A stretch of DNA of 64,000 nt, from NCBI RefSeq assembly GCF_002860285.1, contig NZ_PGVF01000031.1, positions 1 through 64,000 on the forward strand. The letters run 5' to 3'. The position numbers and the translations under genes are program-made. Position 1 is the stretch's first letter; every line of letters begins with the position of its first letter. The notes beneath the pieces were generated by a model. The model searched no databases. It had not been told where the DNA came from and saw only the letters and a list, made by a program, of their open reading frames with translations. This document shows, piece after piece, positions 33,088 to 42,405 of the stretch. This DNA comes from Bacillus sp. M6-12. GTDB lineage: Bacteria; Bacillota; Bacilli; Bacillales; DSM-1321.

Positions 33088-34782
33088 TTAAGAAAAAACT
33101 TCCGCCTGTCCGGCTTCAAGCCTTTTTAGCGTACCGGGCTCAACTTTTTCAATAGCAGTACCTGCTTCTTCAAGGGCAGCCTCATACTCAAAATTCCGAA
33201 ACTTTTCCTCAGCTCCCCGCAGGGCTTCGGCTACAGCAGGATAACGGCTGCGATACCTGTTTCCATATTGGATCAGCTTTTCTGCCAGGTACATTTGCTC
33301 GATAATTTCTCTGGTAAATTCATTAAGCCTTGTTACCGTAGTGACAGCCTTTTCAAGATAAATATGGACAGAAGCCATATCCAGCGGACTTTCCTCAAGC
33401 TTGACTCCCGCATCATCAAGGCTTTCCTTTGCTTCTGCTATGTAGGCCTTATATTGCTCAGGCACCCCGGGGACATTGCTCTTTGAAACTAACCTGCCGA
33501 TCTCTGCCATTTTCTTTTTTAGTTCAGTTAACGTACCTCTGGCATCCAGCTCATCTTTTCGCAGGGCATGAAGCTTATCAGAATACGATTGCTGCTGCTC
33601 CTTCATCTCACTGACAATGGACTCAACCTCTTTCATATCATCGCTGAGAACCGAATGGGCCAAAGAGCCTTCTTTTAGCTTTAGCTCAAGCAGCTGGAAC
33701 CGCTTTGATAACTGCGCTACCTGTTTTTCTATTTTACGCTGTGCTTCAATTTCACTTTCTGTCAGGTGGTAATTCTGCTGGACCAACCCGGTTTCCATTT
33801 TTAGCTTATCACTTTCATATTCTAGGTTTGAGATCTCTTCCTTGAGTTGTGATTCACTTGTTTGAATATACTGTCGGGCCAGCACTTCTTTTTCAAGAAG
33901 ATCGTAAAGCACGTTTATACTCTCAAGTATTTCTTCAATACCCTTTTCTACTTCCCCTACCTCAGCATTTTCTGTATATTCTTCATACGTCTGAAGTTTT
34001 TCTTCCAGAAAGGCTACCTCTTTTTCAAATGAAATATGGCCCAGGCTGTATCCCTGTGCGTTCATTTCCTGATATCCTTCTTTTAGCTCTTCCAGCTGGG
34101 ACGGGATAGCAGTCTGAATTTCTATCAAAAGCTGAGGGATAAGCTTCATTTTTGCTGCTAAGCTGTCAAGCATGGATTTGATTGTCAGGACAAGTTCCCT
34201 GGCCTTAAGGTAGTTTCCGTTTTGAGTAGATTCCTCATACTCCTTCAGTACTTCCAAAACCTCATCAAGGAGTGTCTCCAGCCTGGATGCCGCTTTTCCA
34301 TAAGTGTGGCGGTGGGCCAGGAGCGCCTTTTTACTAGTACGGTATACTTCCTTTAGATCCTCAATCTCTGTCCGATTCTTCTCCTCGCTGCCGACCAGCT
34401 CGTTTAATTCATGGAGGATTTTTTGAATGCCCTCTTCAATTTCCTCTAATTTCGTTTCTATTTGTTTTTGAACTTGGCTTGAACGCTTAAAGCGATATTT
34501 ATCTGCATATTCATCTGCATCAAACAGCAGCTCTTCGACATCCGGGAGATACACGGTGATGATGGAATCCCATTCATTTCTCCATCTTTCAAACATTTCT
34601 TCTGTTTCTCCGGTCATATTCAGCTGTTTTACCTTGGATAATTCATCAAGGACTGGACGGTTCATCACATCTATTTTCCAGCTCTCAAGCCGGTCAATTT
34701 CTTTGAAATGCTTCTTTTTTAAAACATAGCCCCATATCATCAACGTCAAAATGACGATTATTGCACCTATTATGTATTCCAT
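33088..34782 (-). CDS. ezrA: Septation ring regulator EzrA
   Basis: A membrane-anchored negative regulator of FtsZ ring assembly. 564 residues: one N-terminal membrane segment (IIGAIIVILTLMIWGYVL), then long coiled-coil/spectrin-like repeats over the rest. The C-terminal region holds the conserved LIQYGNRYRSRYPAVAEALR segment (QNR-type patch). Length equals the family norm. Divergent from hisJ. Confidence 0.96.
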   Translation of the reverse strand: MEYIIGAIIVILTLMIWGYVLKKKHFKEIDRLESWKIDVMNRPVLDELSKVKQLNMTGETEEMFERWRNEWDSIITVYLPDVEELLFDADEYADKYRFKRSSQVQKQIETKLEEIEEGIQKILHELNELVGSEEKNRTEIEDLKEVYRTSKKALLAHRHTYGKAASRLETLLDEVLEVLKEYEESTQNGNYLKARELVLTIKSMLDSLAAKMKLIPQLLIEIQTAIPSQLEELKEGYQEMNAQGYSLGHISFEKEVAFLEEKLQTYEEYTENAEVGEVEKGIEEILESINVLYDLLEKEVLARQYIQTSESQLKEEISNLEYESDKLKMETGLVQQNYHLTESEIEAQRKIEKQVAQLSKRFQLLELKLKEGSLAHSVLSDDMKEVESIVSEMKEQQQSYSDKLHALRKDELDARGTLTELKKKMAEIGRLVSKSNVPGVPEQYKAYIAEAKESLDDAGVKLEESPLDMASVHIYLEKAVTTVTRLNEFTREIIEQMYLAEKLIQYGNRYRSRYPAVAEALRGAEEKFRNFEYEAALEEAGTAIEKVEPGTLKRLEAGQAEVFS

Positions 34783-34943
34783 CTTAAGCCCCCTGTTCTA
34801 CAACAAAACAAAACCATATATATCAAATTTTAGAAATGTTCGATTACAATGCTTTTATGATACCATGTAAACGACAATTTTTGACTAGAAAAATGATTTT
34901 TTTTATGAAATAATGCATTAAATTTACCTTTTAAGGAGGGATA

Positions 34944-35768
34944 TTGTTGATTGCTGACAAGCATGTGCACAGCCCTTTTTGTCCGCACGGAACAAAGGAT
35001 AGGTTTGAGGATTACATTGAAAGAGCCTTCGAACTGGGGATCAAGGAGATCACATTTACTGAGCATGCCCCCCTCCCAGTCAGCTTCCCTGAGCCAATAC
35101 CAGAAAAAGACAGCGGGATGAAACCGGGCAATTTGCCTCTTTATTTAAAAGAAGCTGCACGCGTTAAGGATTATTATAAAACCGCCTTAGCAGTTCGCAT
35201 CGGCCTTGAAGTTGATTTTATCGAAGGATTTGAAAAGGAAACGAAGGAACTGCTTGATGAAACAGGACCCTATCTTGATGACAGCATCCTTTCTGTACAT
35301 TTTATAAGAGACGGCTCGTCCTGGCATTGCATTGATTATAGCGCCGATATGTTTGGCGGGATTGTGTCTTCTTACGGGTCTGCAGAGGCGGTTTATCAAC
35401 GATACTATGATACAGTGGAACTAGCTGTGGAAGAGGATCTTGGCCTTTACAAACCAAAAAGGATTGGTCATTTGACGCTGATCCACAAATTTCAAAAGGC
35501 ATATCCTGTTTCGCGGAACTTTGACCCTTTAGTCTTCCGGCTTATTGATAAAATTTACAGCCGTAAACTTTCCCTGGATTACAATGGTGCCGGATTTGTT
35601 AAACCGCTTTGCCGGGAGCCTTATCCTCCTGAACGATTTGCCCGGTATGCAATGGAGCTTGGAGTTCCGCTCGTATTCGGATCGGACGCACACCAAGCAA
35701 AGGATCTAGGGCAAGGCTATGGTCAGCTGCTGCGGGAATTTAGGGAGAAGCACACGAACCATATGTGA
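34944..35768 (+). CDS. hisJ: Histidinol-phosphatase, PHP family
   Basis: Dephosphorylates histidinol phosphate in histidine synthesis. 274 residues. PHP metal motifs are DKHVHSPFCPHG at the N-terminus, TEHAPLP near 46, VDFIEGFE (Glu ligand), SVHFI, IGHLTLIHKF and FGSDAH near the end. The start is one of two adjacent TTG codons; the second (34947) has the better distance from AGGAGGG, so the true start may be one codon later. It lies outside any his operon, as in B. subtilis. Confidence 0.93.
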   Translation: MLIADKHVHSPFCPHGTKDRFEDYIERAFELGIKEITFTEHAPLPVSFPEPIPEKDSGMKPGNLPLYLKEAARVKDYYKTALAVRIGLEVDFIEGFEKETKELLDETGPYLDDSILSVHFIRDGSSWHCIDYSADMFGGIVSSYGSAEAVYQRYYDTVELAVEEDLGLYKPKRIGHLTLIHKFQKAYPVSRNFDPLVFRLIDKIYSRKLSLDYNGAGFVKPLCREPYPPERFARYAMELGVPLVFGSDAHQAKDLGQGYGQLLREFREKHTNHM

Positions 35769-35819
35769 AATAATGCGGGTAATTATCAAGAGTCGGTTTA
35801 GATGGTTTTTGTTTATTAG

Positions 35820-36473
35820 TTATGCTAAGGCCTTTATTTCCATTAAAGTTGTTTTAGCAGCTGTTTCGATCATAAGGCTGCTTTTTAGGAAGCTGTTCAC
35901 CTGCTTAGCGTATTGATCTGTATAATAAGCTTCCTGCGAGAAAATATGAAGCAGCTCGGCAGCGTATGATGCATGGATAAGCGGTGCTGACAAAAGGCCC
36001 TTTAATTGAAGGATAAAAGAAGGGACCGAGACAGGCCGGAATGCCTTCGTTTTAATCCCGTGTTCGATTAAGGCTTCAAAATAGTATCGTTCCTTGGCAA
36101 GATATGTCGATAATATTTCTCGGTTTAAGTTTGAATCCAGTGAGAATTCTCCAAAAATGAAACGAGCCGATAAAAAATGCCTGCGCTGGAAGTGAAGGAT
36201 ATTATGCACCATTTCAAACATACAGGCTGCCGATCCAATGTTTTCTGCTCTGGCAACAGTTTCGTTCATCAGTGCAGTGTATTCTTCCATATACGTAACA
36301 ATACAATATTCTAGTAAACCATGTTTGTTTTTGAAATAATATGAAATATTAGCCGGATTTACACCTGCCCTTCCGGCGATATCCCGGATGGATGCTGCAT
36401 GAAACCCTTTTAGGTGGAATAGGTAAAGAGCGGCCTCAATAATGGATTCTTTTGTGGATGTACTATTTTTCAT
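35820..36473 (-). CDS. refZ: TetR-family regulator RefZ
   Basis: A DNA-binding regulator of FtsZ positioning during sporulation (formerly YttP). 217 residues with an N-terminal TetR helix-turn-helix: SIIEAALYLFHLKGFHAASI, then RDIAGRAGVNPANISYYFKNK. The ligand-type C-terminal domain is helical. GAGGG precedes ATG. It is convergent with hisJ and divergent from the GAF protein gene, the conserved place. I did not locate RefZ-binding motifs. Confidence 0.9.
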   Translation of the reverse strand: MKNSTSTKESIIEAALYLFHLKGFHAASIRDIAGRAGVNPANISYYFKNKHGLLEYCIVTYMEEYTALMNETVARAENIGSAACMFEMVHNILHFQRRHFLSARFIFGEFSLDSNLNREILSTYLAKERYYFEALIEHGIKTKAFRPVSVPSFILQLKGLLSAPLIHASYAAELLHIFSQEAYYTDQYAKQVNSFLKSSLMIETAAKTTLMEIKALA

Positions 36474-36606
36474 GCGAATTCCCTCGCTTTCTGAGATGGA
36501 TACACCTCTTGGTCTACATTCTTCTCTTATAGCAGGAATCCTTTAAGAAGTTCTCGACAATTTATTATCGTGTTTGTAATTTTTTGCGGAGGTTAGGTGA
36601 TTAATA

Positions 36607-37086
36607 ATGTTTAAAGTCGAATCATATAAAGGTAAAAAAGAAGAAAATTATCGAATGGTGCAAAAGCAGTTAGTAGCCCTGATTGAGGATGAAAGCAATT
36701 CAATTGCAAATCTAAGCAATGCAGCTGCCCTGCTTAATCAATTTCTTGACGAAATCAACTGGGTTGGATTTTATCTTGTGGATAGGGAAGAATTGGTGCT
36801 CGGCCCTTTCCAGGGTCTTCCAGCCTGTGTTCGTATTCCATTTGGAAAAGGAGTTTGCGGTACCTCTGCTGCTGAACGAAAAACGATGCGCGTAGAAGAT
36901 GTTCACCAATTCCCGGGGCATATTGCCTGCGATGCGGCCTCCCAATCCGAAATCGTCATACCTCTGATCAAAGATGGAAACTTAATCGGTGTGCTTGATA
37001 TTGATAGCCCAATAAAGGGAAGGTTTAATGAAATCGACCAGCATATGCTGGAACAATTTACTGCTGAACTTGCTAAGTATCTTTAA
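36607..37086 (+). CDS. ytsP: Free methionine-(R)-sulfoxide reductase, GAF domain
   Basis: A 159-residue GAF-fold enzyme (fRMsr) that reduces free Met-R-sulfoxide with thioredoxin. The three conserved cysteines are visible: PACVRIPFGKGVCGTSAAE (two) and GHIACDAASQSEIVIP (one). NWVGFYLVD and GVLDIDSP complete the signature. GGAGGTTAGG precedes ATG. It is followed by a dispersed repeat and then a bidirectional terminator. Confidence 0.94.
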   Translation: MFKVESYKGKKEENYRMVQKQLVALIEDESNSIANLSNAAALLNQFLDEINWVGFYLVDREELVLGPFQGLPACVRIPFGKGVCGTSAAERKTMRVEDVHQFPGHIACDAASQSEIVIPLIKDGNLIGVLDIDSPIKGRFNEIDQHMLEQFTAELAKYL

Positions 37087-37166
37087 AGTAATGCGTAAGC
37101 GCCCGGGTAAAAGGAACATCGACTAAGGTCTGCCAGCACCTTCTTACAGAGGAAGAACAGCTAAGG

Positions 37167-37333
37167 TCGCCAGTGTTGTAACTAAAACCATGTTACAACC
37201 TTGGTCCTGTGGCAACGTCGGCACTAGCACGTCCTCACAAAGCTAAACGCTTTGTTTTCGTGCGATGTATCGCTGCCGTAGCTTTCCTTGTCCTGTGCGT
37301 CGGGCCTGGGCGCTGGAGCTAGACATATGTACT
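37167..37333 (+). repeat. Dispersed intergenic repeat, copy 2
   Basis: Second copy of the element at 9285-9479, same orientation, again after a short plus-strand gene and before a terminator shared with a convergent minus-strand gene. It ends GGGCGCTGGAGCTAGACAT like copy 1 but lacks its roughly 30-base insertion. No open frame. Confidence 0.75.
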
Positions 37334-37358
37334 TGTTAAAAAATACTCTATCTCACAT

Positions 37359-37395
37359 AAAAGAAACCCCGGATTAAGCGATCCGGGGTTTCTTA
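37359..37395. terminator. Bidirectional terminator between ytsP and dgcP
   Basis: AAGAAACCCCGGAT / ATCCGGGGTTTCTT with a 6-base loop. Confidence 0.8.
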
Positions 37396-37468
37396 CTTCT
37401 AATATTAAAATCGCCAGCTTTCTCGCCTTGTAATTTCCCTTAATAAATTTTCTATCACAAGCGGGTGC

Positions 37469-39328
37469 TTATTGAACCAGCACCTTATTCTTTCCGGAAT
37501 TTTTGGCACGATACAATGCCTCATCTGCTCTTCTGAATAATTCCTTTGCAGAATCCACCCTAGAATTCTTCCAGTATGATACTCCACAAGAAATCGTTAC
37601 CTTGGGTTCAGCCATACTTGCTACCTTAAACAGCAGCCGTTCTGCTATTGAGACACCTATCTCCAGACTTACCCTTGGCAGATAGATGGCAAGCTCCTCC
37701 CCACCCCACCGGGCTCCTACATCCGTATCCCTGATATTGGACTTTATCAGGTTTGCCACCTGTATTATGACATCATCCCCCGTCTGATGGCCATATGTAT
37801 CATTAACGATCTTAAAGTTATCAATGTCAATAAGAATAAAGGTTCCTTCTTCATCAATTTTCATCGACTCCTGCAGCCGCTCATCCAGGTAGCTTCGGGA
37901 GTAAAGGCCAGTAAGATGATCTGTTATCACCATTTTTTCAAGCTCTTCCCGAAGCATTGAATTTGCCAGGGCAAGCGTGGAATGATGAATTAAGGATTGG
38001 AGCAGTTTAAACATTTCGAATGAAAAATAATAGGGTTCACGGTGCATAACAAGAGCAAATCCTCTTAAATCGTCGCTTTGAACCATAGGAACAGCCATGA
38101 TAGACCTGTACTTTATTTCTTTTTCCGGGCACTGCAAACGCAAATCGCCGATAAAAAGCGAGTCCTTTTCCTTGCTTATTTTTTGCCTTACGTATGTGAC
38201 GTATTCACGCGCGCCAGCTGTTTGAAAAAAGTCTGTGCTGCCCAGCACTGCCGTTTCCGTTTCAGCATTGGTGATCATTACAAAACCGATTTCTTCGGCT
38301 TTGAACGATTTGCGGATTTGCTCTTTCATATAATTCATCGTCTCGCTCAGACGCAAGTTGGAATTTAGTCGATGAGAAGTTTCGTTGATCAGCTGAAGAT
38401 CCGAAATTAACCGTTTCGATTGCTGGTAAAGCTGAGCATTTTCCAGGGCGCTGCCTGCGGTATTAGCTAAAAGAGTGATGAATTCCACTTCGTTCTTCGG
38501 AAATACCAGAGTATCCTGTGCAATGACCTGCAGTACCCCATAAACTCCCTGCTTTCCTTTGAGTGGCGCATAAAGCACTGATTTCCGTTCGGCAAGAGAA
38601 TCTTCAAACTGGATGTTGCCTGCTACATAGGCTTGCATTGCTGCCACGTTCTCACTGTCATATTCCAAATCCTTAATGGGCAGATTCTCATGGTTATTAT
38701 CATGGGAGAGGAGCAAATAATATGTAAAAGAAGGATATACTTCCTTAAGGGTTGATATAATCTCTCCGAGGACCGCATCCATGCTCATGGATGAATGAAA
38801 CTTTTCCGTAACCCGAAAAAGCTGTTTGTATCTTTTTTCTTCCGCAACAATCTTGGAAACACTGGATGCAGCTTGAATGAGCTTTAGACATTCAGAAGCA
38901 ACCTCTTCCCAGTAGCCAGATCCATATGCCGGGAGATTCGTCCCTTCCTTTTCCAAAATCGCAAGAAGACCCAGTGCCTGTCTGTGATCTCTCATGGGAA
39001 GGATTAGGCTGTACTTTTTAAACTCCTTCATTGGAAAATCGCTGTAAAAAACTCTTTTGTGCAATAATGCTTCAAAATTCATGCACAAGACGTACGAATC
39101 TTCAAATGAATCCTTATATCCGTGATTCGTTGAAACTTCAGCATACAACTGTTGTTTCCAATCGTTCCACCTATAAAGCGTAACCTCTTCAAGCCCAAAG
39201 AGAGCTTTGATCTCTGAGAGCAGGTTTCCCACAACTTCCTCATATACCATATGCCCGTTAGTCTCATACATCTGATTGAAGAACAAACTCTTTAATTCAT
39301 TTATCCATTTTACTGCTGGAAGCTCCAT
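37469..39328 (-). CDS. dgcP: GAF-GGDEF diguanylate cyclase DgcP
   Basis: Makes cyclic di-GMP. About 619 residues: GAF-like regions at about 30-150, 165-305 and 325-455, then GGDEF (residues 455-619). The active-site loop reads RWGGEELAIYLP, the acceptable GGEE core with Leu replacing the usual Phe. An RxxD (RDTD) five residues before it is a candidate inhibitory I-site. FILIDIDNFKIVNDTYGH supplies the metal/GTP-binding half. It is orthologous in position to B. subtilis YtrP/DgcP. The start at MELPAVKW is chosen over two ATGs that abut the AGTAGGG ribosome-binding site. Confidence 0.9.
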   Translation of the reverse strand: MELPAVKWINELKSLFFNQMYETNGHMVYEEVVGNLLSEIKALFGLEEVTLYRWNDWKQQLYAEVSTNHGYKDSFEDSYVLCMNFEALLHKRVFYSDFPMKEFKKYSLILPMRDHRQALGLLAILEKEGTNLPAYGSGYWEEVASECLKLIQAASSVSKIVAEEKRYKQLFRVTEKFHSSMSMDAVLGEIISTLKEVYPSFTYYLLLSHDNNHENLPIKDLEYDSENVAAMQAYVAGNIQFEDSLAERKSVLYAPLKGKQGVYGVLQVIAQDTLVFPKNEVEFITLLANTAGSALENAQLYQQSKRLISDLQLINETSHRLNSNLRLSETMNYMKEQIRKSFKAEEIGFVMITNAETETAVLGSTDFFQTAGAREYVTYVRQKISKEKDSLFIGDLRLQCPEKEIKYRSIMAVPMVQSDDLRGFALVMHREPYYFSFEMFKLLQSLIHHSTLALANSMLREELEKMVITDHLTGLYSRSYLDERLQESMKIDEEGTFILIDIDNFKIVNDTYGHQTGDDVIIQVANLIKSNIRDTDVGARWGGEELAIYLPRVSLEIGVSIAERLLFKVASMAEPKVTISCGVSYWKNSRVDSAKELFRRADEALYRAKNSGKNKVLVQ

Positions 39329-39572
39329 ACCCATCATCCCTACTAGAAATCTTGCTTATCTTTATATACGAGAAAAAGCTTAACACTTAAGAATAGAAGC
39401 GTTAACATCACAATGTTTTTTAACCATTCGCTCATTTTAACCTTTTTATATTATTATTATAAACCGATTTTACTGACATTTCCTGTTATAATTTTGTCGA
39501 TTTAGCATCTATTGACGAAATTTTCTTTATTTTCACACCGTCAAAATAGAATTTTGAATCATACTTGATTTT

Positions 39573-39600
39573 ACTATACAGCAAAGAACCTTTATTTCAA
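39573..39600 (-). promoter_or_regulatory. Possible sigma-A promoter of dgcP
   Basis: Minus strand -35 TTGAAA (39595-39600), 16-base spacer, -10 TATAGT (39573-39578). It would give a leader of about 240 bases. Other AT-rich candidates exist nearer the gene. Confidence 0.4.
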
Positions 39601-39612
39601 GCACATTTTGCC

Positions 39613-39641
39613 TTGACTCTGCTCCAACTGCGTTATATAAT
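39613..39641 (+). promoter_or_regulatory. Sigma-A promoter of rpsD
   Basis: -35 TTGACT (39613-39618), 17-base spacer, -10 TATAAT (39636-39641): nearly consensus, as expected for a ribosomal gene. Confidence 0.85.
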
Positions 39642-39724
39642 GTTCTTTGTGTAAAATATTGCAGCCTATGTGAAGGCTTTTGTGTTTTCATTTTGTTCCT
39701 CTGCTAATTTCTAATATTAAAGTT

Positions 39725-39870
39725 CTTAATATCTAGATCCCAGCGCCTGACAAAAGGCGTGTGTGTTTTTCGTAGGGAGGTGCATCTCGTAACCCTCTGC
39801 TGCTAGGGCGAAGGTGCATGAAAACAAAATGTGCATGATTGTGATATCACAACGGTTTTTATTTTACCAA
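39725..39870 (+). promoter_or_regulatory. S4-binding leader of rpsD
   Basis: The transcript has a roughly 250-base leader. It contains GGGAGGTGCATC with a later copy GAAGGTGCATG, plus CCCTCTGCTGCTAGGG and AGCGCCTG/AAAGGCG hairpins, as in the pseudoknotted S4 leader of bacilli. Ribosomal protein S4 binds it to repress its own synthesis. Boundaries are approximate. Confidence 0.6.
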
Positions 39871-39899
39871 AATAAAAACATTTGAAGGAGGAGTCATTC

Positions 39900-40502
39900 A
39901 TGGCTCGTTATACTGGCCCAAGCTGGAAATTATCCCGTCGTCTTGGAATTTCCCTAAGCGGAACTGGTAAAGAATTAGAAAAGCGTCCTTACGCTCCTGG
40001 ACAACATGGTCCAAACCAACGCAAAAAGATTTCTGAATACGGAACTCAATTACAAGAGAAGCAAAAGCTTCGTCATATGTATGGTGTAAATGAGCGCCAA
40101 TTCCGTACTCTTTTCGATAAAGCTGGTAAGCTTCAAGGTAAACACGGTGAGAACTTTATGGTTCTTCTTGAGTCCCGCCTTGATAACGTAGTTTACCGTC
40201 TTGGTTTAGCGCGCACTCGCCGCGGAGCTCGTCAACTTGTAAACCACGGTCACGTTACTGTAAACGGCAGCCGCGTTGATATCCCATCATTCCGCGTACA
40301 GCCTGGACAAACAATCAGTGTTCGTGAAAAGTCACGCAACCTTGATGTAATCAAGGAAGCTATCGAAGTAAACAACTTCGTTCCTGACTACTTGACTTTT
40401 GACGCTGACAAATTAGAAGGTACTTTCACTCGTTTACCAGAACGCTCTGAATTGCCTGCTGAAATCAACGAAGCTCTTATCGTTGAATTCTACTCTCGTT
40501 AA
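39900..40502 (+). CDS. rpsD: 30S ribosomal protein S4
   Basis: A 200-residue primary assembly protein of the small subunit. MARYTGPSWKLSRRLGISLS is the canonical N-terminus and the S4 RNA-binding domain (SRLDNVVYRLGLARTRRGAR, then QLVNHGHVTVNG) lies at about 91-125. AAGGAGGAG lies 8 bases before the chosen ATG; an upstream in-frame ATG six codons earlier is rejected. Autoregulated through the leader. Codon use is strongly biased as for highly expressed genes. Confidence 0.98.
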   Translation: MARYTGPSWKLSRRLGISLSGTGKELEKRPYAPGQHGPNQRKKISEYGTQLQEKQKLRHMYGVNERQFRTLFDKAGKLQGKHGENFMVLLESRLDNVVYRLGLARTRRGARQLVNHGHVTVNGSRVDIPSFRVQPGQTISVREKSRNLDVIKEAIEVNNFVPDYLTFDADKLEGTFTRLPERSELPAEINEALIVEFYSR

Positions 40503-40508
40503 TAATAG

Positions 40509-40541
40509 GAACCCTCATCTTCGGATGGGGGTTTTTATTTT
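40509..40541 (+). terminator. Terminator of rpsD
   Basis: AACCCTCATC TTCG GATGGGGGTT followed by TTTATTTT, a stable tetraloop hairpin. Confidence 0.85.
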
Positions 40542-40675
40542 GCATTAATTATGAAGTAATAGTAAAGTAATTCGCATTTCCCATTAGAAATCCAGCTGAA
40601 AAATAGAGATATTGAAGCAATGATTCTCTGGATTAAGTAAAACCAAAGAATCATATCTGCTATCAGTACAGTAAA

Positions 40676-40703
40676 AATGAGCCGCCCATTACGGACGGCT
40701 ACT
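40676..40703 (-). terminator. Terminator of tyrS
   Basis: Minus strand AGCCGTCC / GGGCGGCT followed by CATTTTTA. Confidence 0.65.
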
Positions 40704-40707
40704 TTTA

Positions 40708-41964
40708 TTATTTAATAAGTGTATATTTCTTCTTGCCTCGGCGAACCAAAGCAAATTGCCCTTCAATCATGTCACTTTCTGATAGTGTAAATTCAAGATC
40801 GGTTACTTTGTCGCCATTAATGGAGATGGCTCCGTTTTGAATGTCTTCCCTCGCCTGGCGTTTGGATGGAGAGATCTTTGCTTCCACCAGCAGGTCGACA
40901 AGAGAGGCAGGCTTGCTGCTGCTGCGTTCAAAGCTTGGAACGTCCTTAAAACCAACTTTGATTTCCTCAGCAGTCAAATTCTTTACATCTCCGCTAAACA
41001 AGGCAGCCGTGATTTTGATCGCCTGGCTTAGAGCTTCTTCTCCATGAATAAGGCGCGTCATCTCTTCAGCAAGAGCCTTTTGGGCTTTTCGCAAATGCGG
41101 CTCACTCTCTACTGCTTCAGCCAGTGCATCAATTTCCTCGTGTGACAGGAAAGTAAAGTATTTCAGGTATTTTACCACATCCGCATCAGCGGTGTTGATC
41201 CAGAATTGGTAGAATTCATAAGGAGTAGTTTTCTCAGGATCGAGCCAGACAGTTCCGCTTTCCGATTTCCCAAACTTTGTCCCATCAGCCTTTGTTACCA
41301 GGGGAATCGTTAGGCCAAACGCTTTAGCGCCTTCTCCATTTGTTTTTCGTATAAGTTCAAGGCCAGTTGTAATATTGCCCCACTGGTCGCTTCCGCCGAT
41401 CTGAAGCTTACAGCCAAACTGGCCATACAGATGGTTAAAGTCCATCGCCTGAAGGATTGTGTAAGTGAATTCCGTGAATGAAATTCCCGTTTCAAGCCTT
41501 GAGGCAATCGTATCCTTTGCGAGCAAGTAGTTAATACCGAAGTGTTTTCCGAAATCACGCAGGAACGTTACCATATCAATAGAACCTATCCAATCATAGT
41601 TGTTTACCATGATGGCTCCATTGTCACCTTCAAATTCAAAAATGCTTCCAAGCTGGCCTTTAAGCCCATTAACGTTATGCTCGACTGCTTCGAGTGTCTG
41701 AAGCTTACGTTCCTCGCTTTTACCGCTTGGGTCACCTATAAGACCCGTTGCCCCGCCCACAAGGACGATCGGCCGGTGGCCATGCTGCTGAAAACGGCGA
41801 AGTGTCAGGAATGGAAGCAAATGCCCGATATGCATGCTGTCAGCTGTCGGGTCCACACCACAGTACAGGGAAATACTCTCTGTATTCAGCAGGCTCTCAA
41901 GCCCCTGTTCATCTGTCTGCTGGTAAACAATGCCCCGCCATTTGAGATCGTTCAGTAATTCCAT
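40708..41964 (-). CDS. tyrS: Tyrosyl-tRNA synthetase
   Basis: Charges tRNA-Tyr. 418 residues: class I catalytic domain with YCGVDPTADSMHIGHLLP (HIGH motif near residue 45) and KFGKS near residue 230, anticodon-binding alpha domain, and a C-terminal S4-like domain (LVEAKISPSKRQAREDIQNG). The length is that of B. subtilis TyrS. Expression is controlled by the T-box just upstream; AGGAGG precedes ATG. Confidence 0.97.
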   Translation of the reverse strand: MELLNDLKWRGIVYQQTDEQGLESLLNTESISLYCGVDPTADSMHIGHLLPFLTLRRFQQHGHRPIVLVGGATGLIGDPSGKSEERKLQTLEAVEHNVNGLKGQLGSIFEFEGDNGAIMVNNYDWIGSIDMVTFLRDFGKHFGINYLLAKDTIASRLETGISFTEFTYTILQAMDFNHLYGQFGCKLQIGGSDQWGNITTGLELIRKTNGEGAKAFGLTIPLVTKADGTKFGKSESGTVWLDPEKTTPYEFYQFWINTADADVVKYLKYFTFLSHEEIDALAEAVESEPHLRKAQKALAEEMTRLIHGEEALSQAIKITAALFSGDVKNLTAEEIKVGFKDVPSFERSSSKPASLVDLLVEAKISPSKRQAREDIQNGAISINGDKVTDLEFTLSESDMIEGQFALVRRGKKKYTLIK

Positions 41965-41991
41965 TGATAATCCTCCTTAAATTAGCCAAAT

Positions 41992-42245
41992 AAAAAACGC
42001 CCCTTCATAATTGAAGGGACGAATGTAATTCGCGGTACCACCCAACTTGAGGATAAAATATCCTCCGCCTTAAGACGATAACGGACGTCTGCCGTTTGCT
42101 GCTACTAAGGAACATAAATTGTTCCCTCCTGCCGAAAAAAGATAATCGGTCTTTCACAGCAAATGCTCAAGGAAGTAATTCATCTTTCTATATGTACCGG
42201 TTTGCACCTTCCACCGGCTCTCTGTAACAGTGATAGAACGACTAC
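41992..42245 (-). promoter_or_regulatory. T-box riboswitch of tyrS
   Basis: The minus strand carries the T-box sequence TTGGGTGGTACCGCG (42031-42045), followed by a terminator (CGCCCCTTCA / TGAAGGG.CG plus TTTTTT at 41992-42022). Upstream is a Stem I-like region with GAGAGCCGGTGGAAGGTGC and a TAC triplet in GAATTACTTCC that can serve as the Tyr specifier. Uncharged tRNA-Tyr should favour the antiterminator. A TTGACA -35 (42305-42310) starts the leader. Confidence 0.93.
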
Positions 42246-42405
42246 TGGATCCTGTCATTGCTTATTATTAAGATACTGAATTTTTATCATAAACCCCATA
42301 CCTTTGTCAAACAGAAATAGTGCCAATTACCGAAAAGTGAAGAAACTGGCTTACAAATATAGGTTATATGCTATAATGTATGTGATTTCAGGAGGGTATG
42401 AATCT

